Of a stretch of DNA of 8,000 bases, positions 1-6,357 are shown one piece after another; the first letter of the stretch is position 1, and the number at the start of each line of letters is the position of its first letter. Both the position numbers and the translations under genes were made by a program. Source of the stretch: Negativicutes bacterium. Its GTDB lineage: Bacteria > Bacillota_C > Negativicutes > Sporomusales_B > JARLHX01. Location: positions 1 through 8,000 of the forward strand of contig JARLHX010000381.1 of the NCBI GenBank assembly GCA_031292035.1. The letters run 5' to 3'. Under the pieces are notes generated by a model, which was not told where the DNA came from, did not search any database, and worked only from the letters and a program-made list of their open reading frames with translations.

Positions 1-12
1 CAATATTATCGC

Positions 13-2439
13 CTACCTGATCATTCTTACCTTGAAATAGTCATTTACAAGTAAGCCGAAGACCAGGCAATACAGGACAACCGCAACAAATTGACCCAGA
101 GTAATACTCGTCAGCCCTGGTAGTCCGATCAAACTAAAAACCGCCACCAGCAGAACATCGGCCATGATGGCCAAACTTAAGGTGATACTGGGTCGTGTCT
201 TCCAAAAATGGTCCTCTTCCCGCACAACGAATAGCGAAAAGATCGCCAGGAAAAATAAGATCTCAAAAGAAAATGTATCTGTTTGGCTGACTGCCAAATG
301 CAGGTAATTGATGCCGATATAGAGAAGTCCGGCGGCTTCGAAAAACATCAGGCAGCCTAAAGCAGTCCCTCTTCGCGCGAGTGCTGTAATTTCCAGTTTG
401 CTGGGGCCAGACGATCCTTTGACATTGTCAGTGGCCAGCGCGATCTTGACAAAGTCGGTGAGAAAGACCAGTAGCAGCATCGCAAATGCTGATATAAAGA
501 ATTTGCCGGTAAAAAGAAAGGTTCCGACCACAAACGCAGACTTTAGTACAGTCCGCGATATCTTGTTGAATACCCAAATATAGATTCTTCGGTGAACCAT
601 CCTGCCGATTTTGATCAGCGAAATAATCCCGCCAAGGCCTTCGCCGGTCAGAACCACACTGGCCGCCCCCTTGGCTACGTCGGTGGCGCTACTGACTGCA
701 ATACCGACTTCAGCCTGCTTTAACGCCGGTGCGTCATTTACTCCGTCGCCGGTCATACAAACAACTTTTCCCGCCAATTGTAAGCTTTGCACAATCATGA
801 ACTTGTCTTCCGGATATACTTCGGCAAACACATCACACGACTCCACCAATTGAGCAGCGGCTTGCGGATTGTCGCGCAAAAGGTCCCGCGCTTCTTTCGC
901 CACGACGATTCGCTGACCGATACCAATCTCTGCCGCAATATTTTGGGCGGTGGCCAGGGCGTCACCGGTGAGCATTTTTACGGCGATTCCAAGGGCCTTC
1001 GCTTCTGCCACCAGCCTTCTGGAATCCGGCCGAAGCACATCTTTTAATCCAACCAAACCGACCAGCAGAAATTGTCCGTCGTCACCGGTTTTGGCAACAG
1101 CCAGTACCTTGGCTCCCTCACCGGCAAGCGCGTTCATACTACCTTGAACCAATTCGCGCTGCCCGGCTCCTGTCTGGCATATGTCCAGTATTTTTCTTGC
1201 CGCCCCTTTTGTCACCCGGTAATTTGCCCCCGCCTCGACTACAGTGGCCTCGGTCCGGCGGGCTTCAGGACTAAACGGCAAAAATTCCTGGACGTGATAA
1301 GAGCCCCTATCAAGTCTCCTGTCTTGTATGGCTGCAAGAATGGCGCTATCGATTGCATCCTGATCAGCGGCCTCCGACGCCATCGCCGCGTATTTCAGCA
1401 CCGACGCCTCATCAAATGGGGCCACCGGAACAACCGCTGTAAGGGTCAGCTTATTTAGGGTGATGGTGCCGGTTTTATCAATGCAAATGACATTAACCAT
1501 CGCCGCTTCTTGCGATGCGCTCAGCCTGGTGACAAGCACCCCTTCCCCGGTCAGTTCCTTGGCCCCGTATGCCGTTGTTACCGTCAACATGACCGGCAGC
1601 GCCACTGGGATGGCGGACAAAAGGACTACTAAAGCCAAAGGAAGCACTTCAAGCAGCGGCAAGTCCCGATATGCCGCGATAACCAATGTTACCGCCACCA
1701 GAATGGATACCACCGTCAACAGTCTGCTAACAACCTTTGAAATTAATTCTTCGATATGCTCGCCATGATGCGCCATTTGCACCAACTGGGTCGTCCTGCC
1801 GAAAAAAGTGGCTGCCCCGGTGGTCAGAACAAGGCCGTTTGCTTCACCCCGTTTAACGATAGAACCACTATAAAGGTTGCTGGCTATTGTCATTTTAACT
1901 TCAGCCGATTCTCCGGTCAGGGCTGATTGGTCGACCTTCACTTCCCCTTCGACGACCTTTATGTCAGCCGGCACGAAGTCGCCGGAACGAACCCTGATAA
2001 TATCCCCAGGTACAAGTTCTTTTGCCGGGACAGTGCCCCATACGCCCTCGCGCAACACCTTCGCCCTGATATGCAGTTTACTCTTTAGTTCCGCCAATGC
2101 TTTCTCAGCTTGTCTGTCTTCATAGAAAGCAATAAGGGCGTTAACCACCAGGAGAGCCGCCACAATCACCATATCAGAGTACTTTTGTAAATACCAGGAG
2201 AGGCCGATGACTAATTCCAGCATCCAGGCAGAAACACCCCAGAACTTGCCGGCAAACTGTAGCAGAGGATTGGTCTTAGGTACAGCAACTTCGTTATAAC
2301 CCCATCGGGACAAACGACTTTTAGCTTCAGCGGCAGTCAAACCATTGTTAATATTGGCTTCCAGAGTAACCACACTCTCATCGACAGTACTGGTGAAAAA
2401 GTCTTCAGAGACTTCTGTCGGCTTTGTTGCAGAACCCAT
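13..2439 (-). CDS. P-type ATPase, P3A (plasma-membrane proton-efflux) type
   Basis: This 808-residue protein is a complete P-type cation pump that probably couples ATP hydrolysis to H+ export across the cytoplasmic membrane. An N-terminal cation-ATPase domain (about 10-80) precedes M1/M2 (about 63-106). The actuator domain carries TGES at 175-178. M4 contains IPVALP (277-282). The phosphorylation site DKTGT is at 321-325 (Asp321), followed by TLNKLTLT, a P3A-like context. KGAA at 411-414 lies in the nucleotide domain, and MLTGD (489-493) and TGDGVNDAP (563-571) form the HAD core. Six more hydrophobic helices follow (about 620-798). Asp662 in M6 (LTDFVKIALATD) aligns by eye with the proton-acceptor Asp of plant P3A pumps. 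There is no long C-terminal autoinhibitory tail. No CPC or other heavy-metal motif is visible, which argues against P1B. The start ATG has GGGAG 9 nt upstream. It lies 60 nt after the MBL gene without a clear terminator, so co-transcription is likely. Family is sure; H+ as the ion is inferred. Confidence 0.93.
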   Translation of the reverse strand: MGSATKPTEVSEDFFTSTVDESVVTLEANINNGLTAAEAKSRLSRWGYNEVAVPKTNPLLQFAGKFWGVSAWMLELVIGLSWYLQKYSDMVIVAALLVVNALIAFYEDRQAEKALAELKSKLHIRAKVLREGVWGTVPAKELVPGDIIRVRSGDFVPADIKVVEGEVKVDQSALTGESAEVKMTIASNLYSGSIVKRGEANGLVLTTGAATFFGRTTQLVQMAHHGEHIEELISKVVSRLLTVVSILVAVTLVIAAYRDLPLLEVLPLALVVLLSAIPVALPVMLTVTTAYGAKELTGEGVLVTRLSASQEAAMVNVICIDKTGTITLNKLTLTAVVPVAPFDEASVLKYAAMASEAADQDAIDSAILAAIQDRRLDRGSYHVQEFLPFSPEARRTEATVVEAGANYRVTKGAARKILDICQTGAGQRELVQGSMNALAGEGAKVLAVAKTGDDGQFLLVGLVGLKDVLRPDSRRLVAEAKALGIAVKMLTGDALATAQNIAAEIGIGQRIVVAKEARDLLRDNPQAAAQLVESCDVFAEVYPEDKFMIVQSLQLAGKVVCMTGDGVNDAPALKQAEVGIAVSSATDVAKGAASVVLTGEGLGGIISLIKIGRMVHRRIYIWVFNKISRTVLKSAFVVGTFLFTGKFFISAFAMLLLVFLTDFVKIALATDNVKGSSGPSKLEITALARRGTALGCLMFFEAAGLLYIGINYLHLAVSQTDTFSFEILFFLAIFSLFVVREEDHFWKTRPSITLSLAIMADVLLVAVFSLIGLPGLTSITLGQFVAVVLYCLVFGLLVNDYFKVRMIR

Positions 2440-2499
2440 TACCTGCCACTCCCTAATGCAAAGAAATTCGCTGAAGCAATTAAATCTGTCGATAAATCA

Positions 2500-3333
2500 C
2501 TAAAATTCAAGGGATGCACTAACAAATGCCGGGGTAAAACGGCTGCCAAATCTCCGGCTCAGTTCGGCCATCATGGGAAAGCCTGTGCAGTGTCCCGCCA
2601 GGACGAATTCCGGCTGAAAACTCTCCAGTGTATCCAGTGTTTTGGTTTGCTGCTCTGTGCCCACCGGACCGAGGTGAGTGCCGCCGATCCAGCCATACAG
2701 ACGTTTGGAACCTGTCAATTCCAATCCATAGCTGACAGTGTTGACCAGCCCGGAATGAGTGCAGCCACCGATCACCACCAGGCCTTTAGCGCAGACATAG
2801 TAGAGAGATATGTCATCGATTATCCGGTCGGGGCTGTCCTCCTCATCGCAGCAGGTTACAAGTCGGGTATCGCCTGTCTCAAAATCGGTCCTGCGAGGAA
2901 TTTGGCCGCTGAACCAAAGGTTCGGGGCAATCTCCCGCGGTTCCTTTCCTAATTGCCAGTCGACGCCAAGCGTGGTCAGTTGATCTTTAACATAAGGAAT
3001 GCCGACGAAATGGCGGCTGTCTTTGGTCACCGAAAATCGTGGCGTAAATATGTCGCTATGGGCGTAGAGCGGATACTGCTTGCGTCCATGCTGCAATATA
3101 TGAAATAACCCACCGGAATGATCATAATGCCCATGGCTCAGTACAAGAGCATCAATCTCTGAAGGATGCACCTGCAGTAGGCTCAAGTTATGGATCACTG
3201 CATCGGTTTGCCCTGTATCAAAGAGAATCTTTTGTGACGCATGCTCCAGCAACATGGAAAACCCATGTTCTGCCCTAAACGAACTCCCGAGACCAATGGA
3301 TACCGAATTATCCATCACAACAGTTACTTTCAT
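2500..3333 (-). CDS. MBL-fold metallohydrolase, MptA-like/COG1237 type
   Basis: This is a 277-residue cytosolic metallo-beta-lactamase-fold protein. Visible motifs are FDTG at 38-41, the metal-binding SHGHYDH at 66-72 (His67, His69, Asp71, His72), GCTHSG around His193, GGTHLG around His220 and AGHCTG around His248. Length and motif order resemble the COG1237 group. That group includes the archaeal 7,8-dihydropterin-6-methyl-4-(beta-D-ribofuranosyl)-aminobenzene-5'-phosphate synthase of methanopterin biosynthesis. Bacterial members are mostly of unknown function, so the substrate is not assigned. The open frame reaches a TTG at 3339, but GGAGG at 3343-3347 is only 3 nt from it and 9 nt from the ATG at 3333, so the ATG is preferred. 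The gene begins 21 nt after the nitroreductase stop, as expected inside an operon. No signal peptide or membrane segment is seen. It could be a general hydrolase rather than a pterin enzyme. Confidence 0.9.
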   Translation of the reverse strand: MKVTVVMDNSVSIGLGSSFRAEHGFSMLLEHASQKILFDTGQTDAVIHNLSLLQVHPSEIDALVLSHGHYDHSGGLFHILQHGRKQYPLYAHSDIFTPRFSVTKDSRHFVGIPYVKDQLTTLGVDWQLGKEPREIAPNLWFSGQIPRRTDFETGDTRLVTCCDEEDSPDRIIDDISLYYVCAKGLVVIGGCTHSGLVNTVSYGLELTGSKRLYGWIGGTHLGPVGTEQQTKTLDTLESFQPEFVLAGHCTGFPMMAELSRRFGSRFTPAFVSASLEF

Positions 3334-3342
3334 TCCCAACCG

Positions 3343-3347
3343 CCTCC
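3343..3347 (-). promoter_or_regulatory. RBS deciding the start of the MBL hydrolase gene
   Basis: GGAGG on the minus strand lies 9 nt before ATG (3333) but only 3 nt before the upstream TTG (3339), so the ATG is preferred. Confidence 0.6.
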
Positions 3348-3354
3348 ATCTATT

Positions 3355-3924
3355 CTAGTCTCTCATCCAGATAATCGTCTCATCCTTTCTGGGTGGCACC
3401 GGCGGAGTTTGATCCGGGTAACCGATAGGGGTCATACCTAAAAGACGCCAATTGGGATACCCTAGAAAGCTCAGTATTTCCTTTTCCACCCACAGCTGCC
3501 CGGTCATCCAACAAGTCCCCAGACCGGCTTGGTGGGCGAGAAGCAATAGGTTGTACATCGCCGCCGCCGAAGACTGATAACTGCTCTGCATGTAGACCTC
3601 TTGTTCATGAATGGCAGTCAAAACCACCACAACGGCCGGCGCGCCGCCTAGGTCCTTAAAATAACCATGAATAAAACTTCGCATCTTGTCATTAAATAGT
3701 TCTTTCAGCCGCACATCCATCTGTTCGATCGCTTTGCCGGCAACATCGAGAAACTGCTGTTTTTTTGTCCCTGTCAGCACAACGAACTTCCAGGGTTGAG
3801 TATTCATACCCGACGGCGCCCACATCGCATTTTTCACCAGTGTCTCCAGAAGCTCGTCCGGGATTGGTTCTGGCCTATATTTTCTAATACTGCGGCGTTC
3901 TTTGATAGCCTGTAAAAGTTCCAT
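3355..3924 (-). CDS. nitroreductase family flavoprotein
   Basis: This 189-residue protein belongs to the FMN-dependent nitroreductase family (NAD(P)H- or ferredoxin-linked reduction of nitro compounds, quinones, flavins or enoate-like substrates). The N-terminus has the typical RRSIRKY (10-16) FMN-phosphate contact and PSGMNTQPWKF (37-47). The C-terminal half has GLGTCWMTG (134-142) and GMTPIGYPD (163-171). Length is normal for the short, single-domain branch. The frame is open to an ATG at 3975, which would overlap the preceding gene's stop and add 17 atypical residues. AAGGGGG at 3933-3939, 8 nt before the ATG at 3924, together with the family-typical start MELLQAIKERRS, supports the shorter form. 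It follows the flavodoxin/ferredoxin gene by 47 nt, so that protein may supply its electrons (inference). The physiological substrate is unknown. Some relatives act in cofactor or dehalogenation chemistry, but nothing here points to one of those. Confidence 0.93.
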   Translation of the reverse strand: MELLQAIKERRSIRKYRPEPIPDELLETLVKNAMWAPSGMNTQPWKFVVLTGTKKQQFLDVAGKAIEQMDVRLKELFNDKMRSFIHGYFKDLGGAPAVVVVLTAIHEQEVYMQSSYQSSAAAMYNLLLLAHQAGLGTCWMTGQLWVEKEILSFLGYPNWRLLGMTPIGYPDQTPPVPPRKDETIIWMRD

Positions 3925-3932
3925 CACAAAAT

Positions 3933-3939
3933 CCCCCTT
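3933..3939 (-). promoter_or_regulatory. RBS deciding the start of the nitroreductase gene
   Basis: AAGGGGG on the minus strand lies 8 nt before the ATG at 3924. It supports the family-typical N-terminus over an upstream ATG at 3975 that overlaps the previous gene. Confidence 0.65.
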
Positions 3940-3971
3940 CACATACTTTAGTAGTTTGCGGAAGTACGGTG

Positions 3972-4766
3972 TCAAACGAAAAATTCGGGTTCACGTCTTG
4001 CCACCAGCAAAGTGTTCAGACGTTGATACGCACTAAGTAACTGGGGTGACACGAAAACGCGGGCCTCAGCAGGGCATTCCTTTACACAGGCGTGACAAAG
4101 TATGCAGGCTGGCTGGTCTGTCGTAACGATCTTATCATTTATACTAATAGCACCTTTGGGACAGACCCTCACACATGTACCGCATTGCATACAGGCGTCA
4201 GTGCTGACAGGTGCCACGGGGTACCCACCATATTCTTTGTAGGGTATATTGCCTGGAACAGTGATGGATTCAATCGCCTTGAAATTGCCAGCGGTTTTTA
4301 TTTTCCCCAAAACCATATCGGCGAAAGCCTTGGCTTGGGCAAGGTCTTCAATATCCGGGCGGCCTGACGCAATGGGATACTCAGGTGAGTCGAAAGAATG
4401 GGTAGCAACAAAGGCTGCCGCCGCTATGGGCATAAAACCACCCGAAACAGCAATGTCATTGAGTTCTACAAGGGCGTCATCGAAGTGTCGGTTTCCGTAT
4501 ACGGCAAGCAAAACCACGGGGGTCTTCTCGCCCTGTAGTCCGGTAAAAATCTCTACAGCGGTACGAGCTACCCGTCCAAAATAGACCGGAGCAGCCAAAA
4601 TTACTAGCTCGTCGGTGAAATCAACTTCATACTGGTTGCGAGCCGATGGCAAAGTCAAATCATTTAGCTCGTATGTGTTACTGACAGCACTAGCCACCGC
4701 CTCGGCAATCTTCCGGCTAGATCCGGTCGGAGAAAAACAAATTATCCTCACCCTACCTAATTTCAT
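3972..4766 (-). CDS. EFR1-type flavodoxin domain plus 2[4Fe-4S] ferredoxin
   Basis: This is a 264-residue soluble electron carrier with two fused parts. Residues 5-155 form a flavodoxin-like fold: FSPTGSSRK (11-19) matches the FMN phosphate-binding loop, and PVYFGR (60-65) and YGNRHFDDAL (90-99) are the later flavin loops. Residues 188-235 form a bacterial 2[4Fe-4S] ferredoxin domain with two CX2CX2CX3CP motifs: Cys192, 195, 198, 202 and Cys221, 224, 227, 231. This is the EFR1 family architecture (flavodoxin fused to ferredoxin). Such proteins are expected to shuttle one- and two-electron equivalents between FMN and low-potential clusters in anaerobes. The frame is open to 4841, but that form would overlap the cupin gene by 31 nt and add 25 unrelated residues. 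GGGAGGG at 4773-4779, 6 nt before the ATG at 4766, decides the start. The likely partner is the nitroreductase directly downstream (inferred). Confidence 0.94.
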   Translation of the reverse strand: MKLGRVRIICFSPTGSSRKIAEAVASAVSNTYELNDLTLPSARNQYEVDFTDELVILAAPVYFGRVARTAVEIFTGLQGEKTPVVLLAVYGNRHFDDALVELNDIAVSGGFMPIAAAAFVATHSFDSPEYPIASGRPDIEDLAQAKAFADMVLGKIKTAGNFKAIESITVPGNIPYKEYGGYPVAPVSTDACMQCGTCVRVCPKGAISINDKIVTTDQPACILCHACVKECPAEARVFVSPQLLSAYQRLNTLLVARREPEFFV

Positions 4767-4772
4767 ATGTAT

Positions 4773-4779
4773 CCCTCCC
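4773..4779 (-). promoter_or_regulatory. RBS deciding the start of the EFR1 gene
   Basis: GGGAGGG on the minus strand lies 6 nt before the ATG at 4766. It shows that the 25-residue upstream extension, which would overlap the cupin gene, is not translated as part of this protein. Confidence 0.7.
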
Positions 4780-4810
4780 TGTAAAATTACCCCCTGATAA
4801 GAAAATTGTT

Positions 4811-5158
4811 TTACATTTCTCCAGCTTCCGGCACTATACAAATAAATTGAAAGATCCCGTTGCCACGATTACGAATCTGATGAAGGGTGTCGGCGGGAAT
4901 ATATGCGAATGATCCTTCTTCCACTTCATTGTCGACACCATCCAGATGAATAACTCCCTCTCCCTTTAGAATGTAGTTGATATGGGGCCAGGGATGCTTA
5001 TGTTGCGGCGCTTTGCCGCCAGCTTCCAGATCAAAAACCCGCATCACATAGCCCTCCCAGCCTTCTGCCGGGGTAATACAAACCTTTTTAAAAGCCTTCT
5101 CTACGCCAGGGCCTTGCAGTGGTTTCAGTTCAACTTTGTCAATATGGGAAACTATCAC
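4811..5158 (-). CDS. small single-domain cupin protein
   Basis: This 115-residue protein is a one-domain cupin (double-stranded beta-helix). Motif 1 is recognisable as GGKAPQHKHPWPH (47-59), giving His53, His55 and a third His59 where many cupins have Glu. It continues to GEG near 66-68. Motif 2 is EGSFAYIPADTLHQIRN (81-97), with Pro88 and metal-ligand His93. Cupins of this size bind a metal or small molecule and may be sensors, isomerases or dioxygenase-like. No specific role can be assigned. The start is GTG (5158) with AGGAGG at 5166-5171, 7 nt away, the best RBS in the operon. The RBS lies in the 15-nt gap after the TSCPD stop, so translation is probably coupled. The next gene starts 44 nt downstream. 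There is no signal peptide. Confidence 0.9.
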   Translation of the reverse strand: MIVSHIDKVELKPLQGPGVEKAFKKVCITPAEGWEGYVMRVFDLEAGGKAPQHKHPWPHINYILKGEGVIHLDGVDNEVEEGSFAYIPADTLHQIRNRGNGIFQFICIVPEAGEM

Positions 5159-5173
5159 GTCGGATCCTCCTCT

Positions 5174-5419
5174 TTATATCTTCTTCAAAAAATCCACCAG
5201 CGCTTTGGCAAATTGATCCACACAGGATGTGCCGTTTTGGCAAAGGGTTCCCCTGAATTTCTCAATGACCTCCTCGACCGGCATACCTTCCACCAATTTG
5301 CAGATAGCACTCAGATTTCCCGGACAGCCTCCCACGAATTGGACCTTAGTGACCTTGCCGTCCAGCACCTCAAACAGGATCTCTGAGGAACAGACTCCCT
5401 CGGTTCGATATTTGATCAA
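5174..5419 (-). CDS. TSCPD domain protein (TIGR03905-like)
   Basis: This 81-residue protein matches the small TSCPD family, a domain also found at the C-terminus of some B12-dependent ribonucleotide reductases. Visible marks are GVCSSEI (8-14), GGCPGNL (30-36), LVEGM (42-46) and GTSCVDQ (63-69). Cys10, 32, 40, 60 and 66 are the main cysteines, some of which probably bind metal. The function of the free-standing form is unknown. The start is the rare codon TTG at 5417-5419. An in-frame TGA lies only two codons upstream, no ATG lies near, and the family's usual N-terminus (M-x-K-Y-x-T-x-G-V-C) fits exactly here. The RBS is a modest GGGAG at 5429-5433, 9 nt away. It is the first gene of the putative six-gene operon behind the promoter at 5533-5561. 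Confidence 0.9.
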   Translation of the reverse strand: MIKYRTEGVCSSEILFEVLDGKVTKVQFVGGCPGNLSAICKLVEGMPVEEVIEKFRGTLCQNGTSCVDQFAKALVDFLKKI

Positions 5420-5428
5420 TGACTCTCA

Positions 5429-5433
5429 CTCCC
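5429..5433 (-). promoter_or_regulatory. RBS supporting the TTG start of the TSCPD gene
   Basis: GGGAG on the minus strand lies 9 nt before TTG at 5419. It is a weaker match than the AGGAGG before the next gene. With the in-frame stop just upstream of the TTG, it fixes the start of the operon's first gene at a rare codon. Confidence 0.55.
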
Positions 5434-5448
5434 ACCATACGTGTTGCC

Positions 5449-5471
5449 TCGCCGATTGGGGCTTGCGGCGA
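5449..5471 (-). promoter_or_regulatory. leader hairpin upstream of the TSCPD-led operon
   Basis: Perfect 6-bp arms TCGCCG (5449-5454) and CGGCGA (5466-5471) flank an 11-nt loop. This lies in the presumed untranslated leader, ending about 15 nt before the RBS. No U-run follows, so it is not a terminator. It could affect translation of the TTG-started gene. It does not match a riboswitch class I recognise. Confidence 0.35.
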
Positions 5472-5501
5472 ATTGCAATCTATCATTTCGATCAGCTCTT
5501 T

Positions 5502-5520
5502 CCCATCCCATAGGGGAGGG
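5502..5520 (-). promoter_or_regulatory. possible 5'-end stem in the operon leader
   Basis: CCC-A-TCCC at 5502-5509 can pair with GGGAGGG at 5514-5520, giving seven G-C or A-T pairs with one bulged A and a 4-nt loop. It would sit within the first 25 nt of the predicted transcript. It may protect the 5' end or be incidental to a C-rich tract. Confidence 0.3.
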
Positions 5521-5532
5521 GGCTATGAAATA

Positions 5533-5561
5533 ATTATAGCCCATATGCTTAAAGTCAACAA
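5533..5561 (-). promoter_or_regulatory. putative sigma-A promoter for the six-gene operon
   Basis: The minus strand has a perfect -10 TATAAT (5533-5538). At 17 bp spacing the -35 is TTGTTG (5556-5561), a half match. A better-matching TTGACT (5553-5558) is only 14 bp away. The surroundings are AT-rich. The start point would be near 5526, giving a leader of about 107 nt. The perfect inverted repeat GGCTAT-N9-ATAGCC (5521-5541) covers the -10 box, an arrangement typical of a repressor operator, though it matches no operator I recognise. Confidence 0.55.
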
Positions 5562-5588
5562 TAGGTTTTATGCTTATTGCTCCTTCAC

Positions 5589-5602
5589 CTGGATTGATCC
5601 AG
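5589..5602. promoter_or_regulatory. short perfect dyad upstream of the operon promoter
   Basis: CTGGAT-TG-ATCCAG is a perfect inverted repeat with 6-bp arms, 27 bp upstream of the putative -35 element. Position and symmetry would fit a dimeric activator site, but the repeat is short and could occur by chance. Confidence 0.25.
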
Positions 5603-5718
5603 CGTCCAAGCCTATCCGTTCAAGAAACAATAGAAAAGATTAGCCCTCAACAATGTAATCAGTGTTCCTAGCATTAACTTTCCGTTTAACTACAACACCA
5701 AAGCGTATTGCTAAAAGG

Positions 5719-5732
5719 CATTGCGTGCAATG
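5719..5732 (-). terminator. weak candidate terminator after the CGGC gene
   Basis: CATTGC-GT-GCAATG is a perfect inverted repeat. On the minus strand it would form a 5-bp stem with a 4-nt loop, about 35 nt after the CGGC stop, followed by CCTTTT. The stem is short and the T-run only four long, so this is a weak intrinsic terminator at best. Confidence 0.3.
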
Positions 5733-5767
5733 ACTGCGTTGGAATTTCTCTCGTGTCATGTAGTCAA

Positions 5768-6214
5768 TCAATCATAAGTAAGTCGGATCTTTTCGTCCGT
5801 CAGGGTTGAGTCAATATAATCTTGCCATTCCGGCGAATGCCAGGTTCCCAAGCTTTCGTGGGTTAGAAAATATTTTTGCGGTATGGGATGGGTTCCAACC
5901 ACGACTTCCAGGCCGTATTTCTTACTGATAAAATCGCGAAACTGCCCGATATGGGGACAGGGAGGATAGCCTACAACCATGCCAGTCGCAAGATGGATAA
6001 CCTGGGCACCGTTCTTTTTCATCTCATCAGGCGCGTATTCGATATTGCCTCCGGGGCAGCCTCCACAACTGGTATAGGCGACTATCTCAATCTCCCGGTC
6101 TTGGTAACGCGAAAAGGCCCCCTCCTTTTTCTGCAGGGCCCGGAAACATTTGCCCCCCGCGCAAGTCTTGTAACGATCGCATATAACGATGCCTACTTTG
6201 ACAACCTCACTCAT
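5768..6214 (-). CDS. CGGC domain-containing protein
   Basis: This 148-residue soluble protein belongs to the CGGC-domain family, named for its conserved motif, found mainly in anaerobes. SCGGCPGGN is at 49-57 (Cys50, Cys53). Further cysteines are Cys12, Cys18 and Cys23 in ICDRYKTCAGGKCF and Cys86 in YPPCPHIG, with His88 two residues after it. The pattern suggests binding of zinc or an Fe-S cluster, but the family has no established biochemical role. The start ATG has AGGAG 8 nt upstream. The gene stands alone, 198 nt after the Mrp gene and 348 nt before the TSCPD gene, both on the same strand. It may have its own promoter. No membrane segment or signal peptide is seen. Confidence 0.9.
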   Translation of the reverse strand: MSEVVKVGIVICDRYKTCAGGKCFRALQKKEGAFSRYQDREIEIVAYTSCGGCPGGNIEYAPDEMKKNGAQVIHLATGMVVGYPPCPHIGQFRDFISKKYGLEVVVGTHPIPQKYFLTHESLGTWHSPEWQDYIDSTLTDEKIRLTYD

Positions 6215-6255
6215 TTATCTCTCTCCTTGTTTCACCTTTTATTTGGCAAATTGAA

Positions 6256-6284
6256 TTGCATTATTCGTACTATGTATTTATAAA
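6256..6284 (-). promoter_or_regulatory. weak candidate promoter for the CGGC gene
   Basis: The stretch just upstream of the CGGC gene is AT-rich and contains TATAAA on the minus strand at about 6279-6284, plus nearby TACATA. No good -35 element stands at the expected spacing; TTGCGG and CTGTTT are poor matches. This is recorded as a possible promoter area only. Confidence 0.2.
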
Positions 6285-6357
6285 TTCATCGTCCGCAAAA
6301 ACAGTTTCGTCTCCTTATCCTAGCTTTGCCACACCTTTTGTCTTTGCTTTTGAATGG

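Larger units (their letters stand above)
5420..5767. other. 348-bp intergenic region with promoter, leader and small dyads
   Basis: No convincing coding sequence is seen here on either strand. A plus-strand frame at 5419-5643 has no RBS or recognisable motif. The part nearest the TSCPD gene holds the putative promoter and a leader of about 107 nt with two possible hairpins. The upstream part holds two short perfect inverted repeats, at 5589-5602 and 5719-5732. The latter is near the 3' end of the CGGC gene. The stretch 5603-5718 shows nothing identifiable. Confidence 0.7.

Noticed and set aside
1072..1458. 128-residue plus-strand frame and several smaller ones within the ATPase gene
   Set aside because: They are antisense to an intact P-type ATPase whose motifs occupy the whole region. 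They show no domains of their own.
3925..3975. N-terminal extension of the nitroreductase
   Set aside because: The 17 extra residues are unlike the family, the upstream start overlaps the preceding stop, and a good RBS precedes the internal ATG.
4767..4841. N-terminal extension of the EFR1 protein
   Set aside because: It would overlap the cupin gene, and a strong RBS stands 6 nt before the ATG at 4766.
5420..5530. Known riboswitch in the operon leader
   Set aside because: The two stems are short and no conserved core of a class I know could be matched by eye.
5419..5643. 74-residue plus-strand frame in the intergenic spacer
   Set aside because: It has no RBS, no family-like motif, and overlaps the minus-strand promoter and leader.
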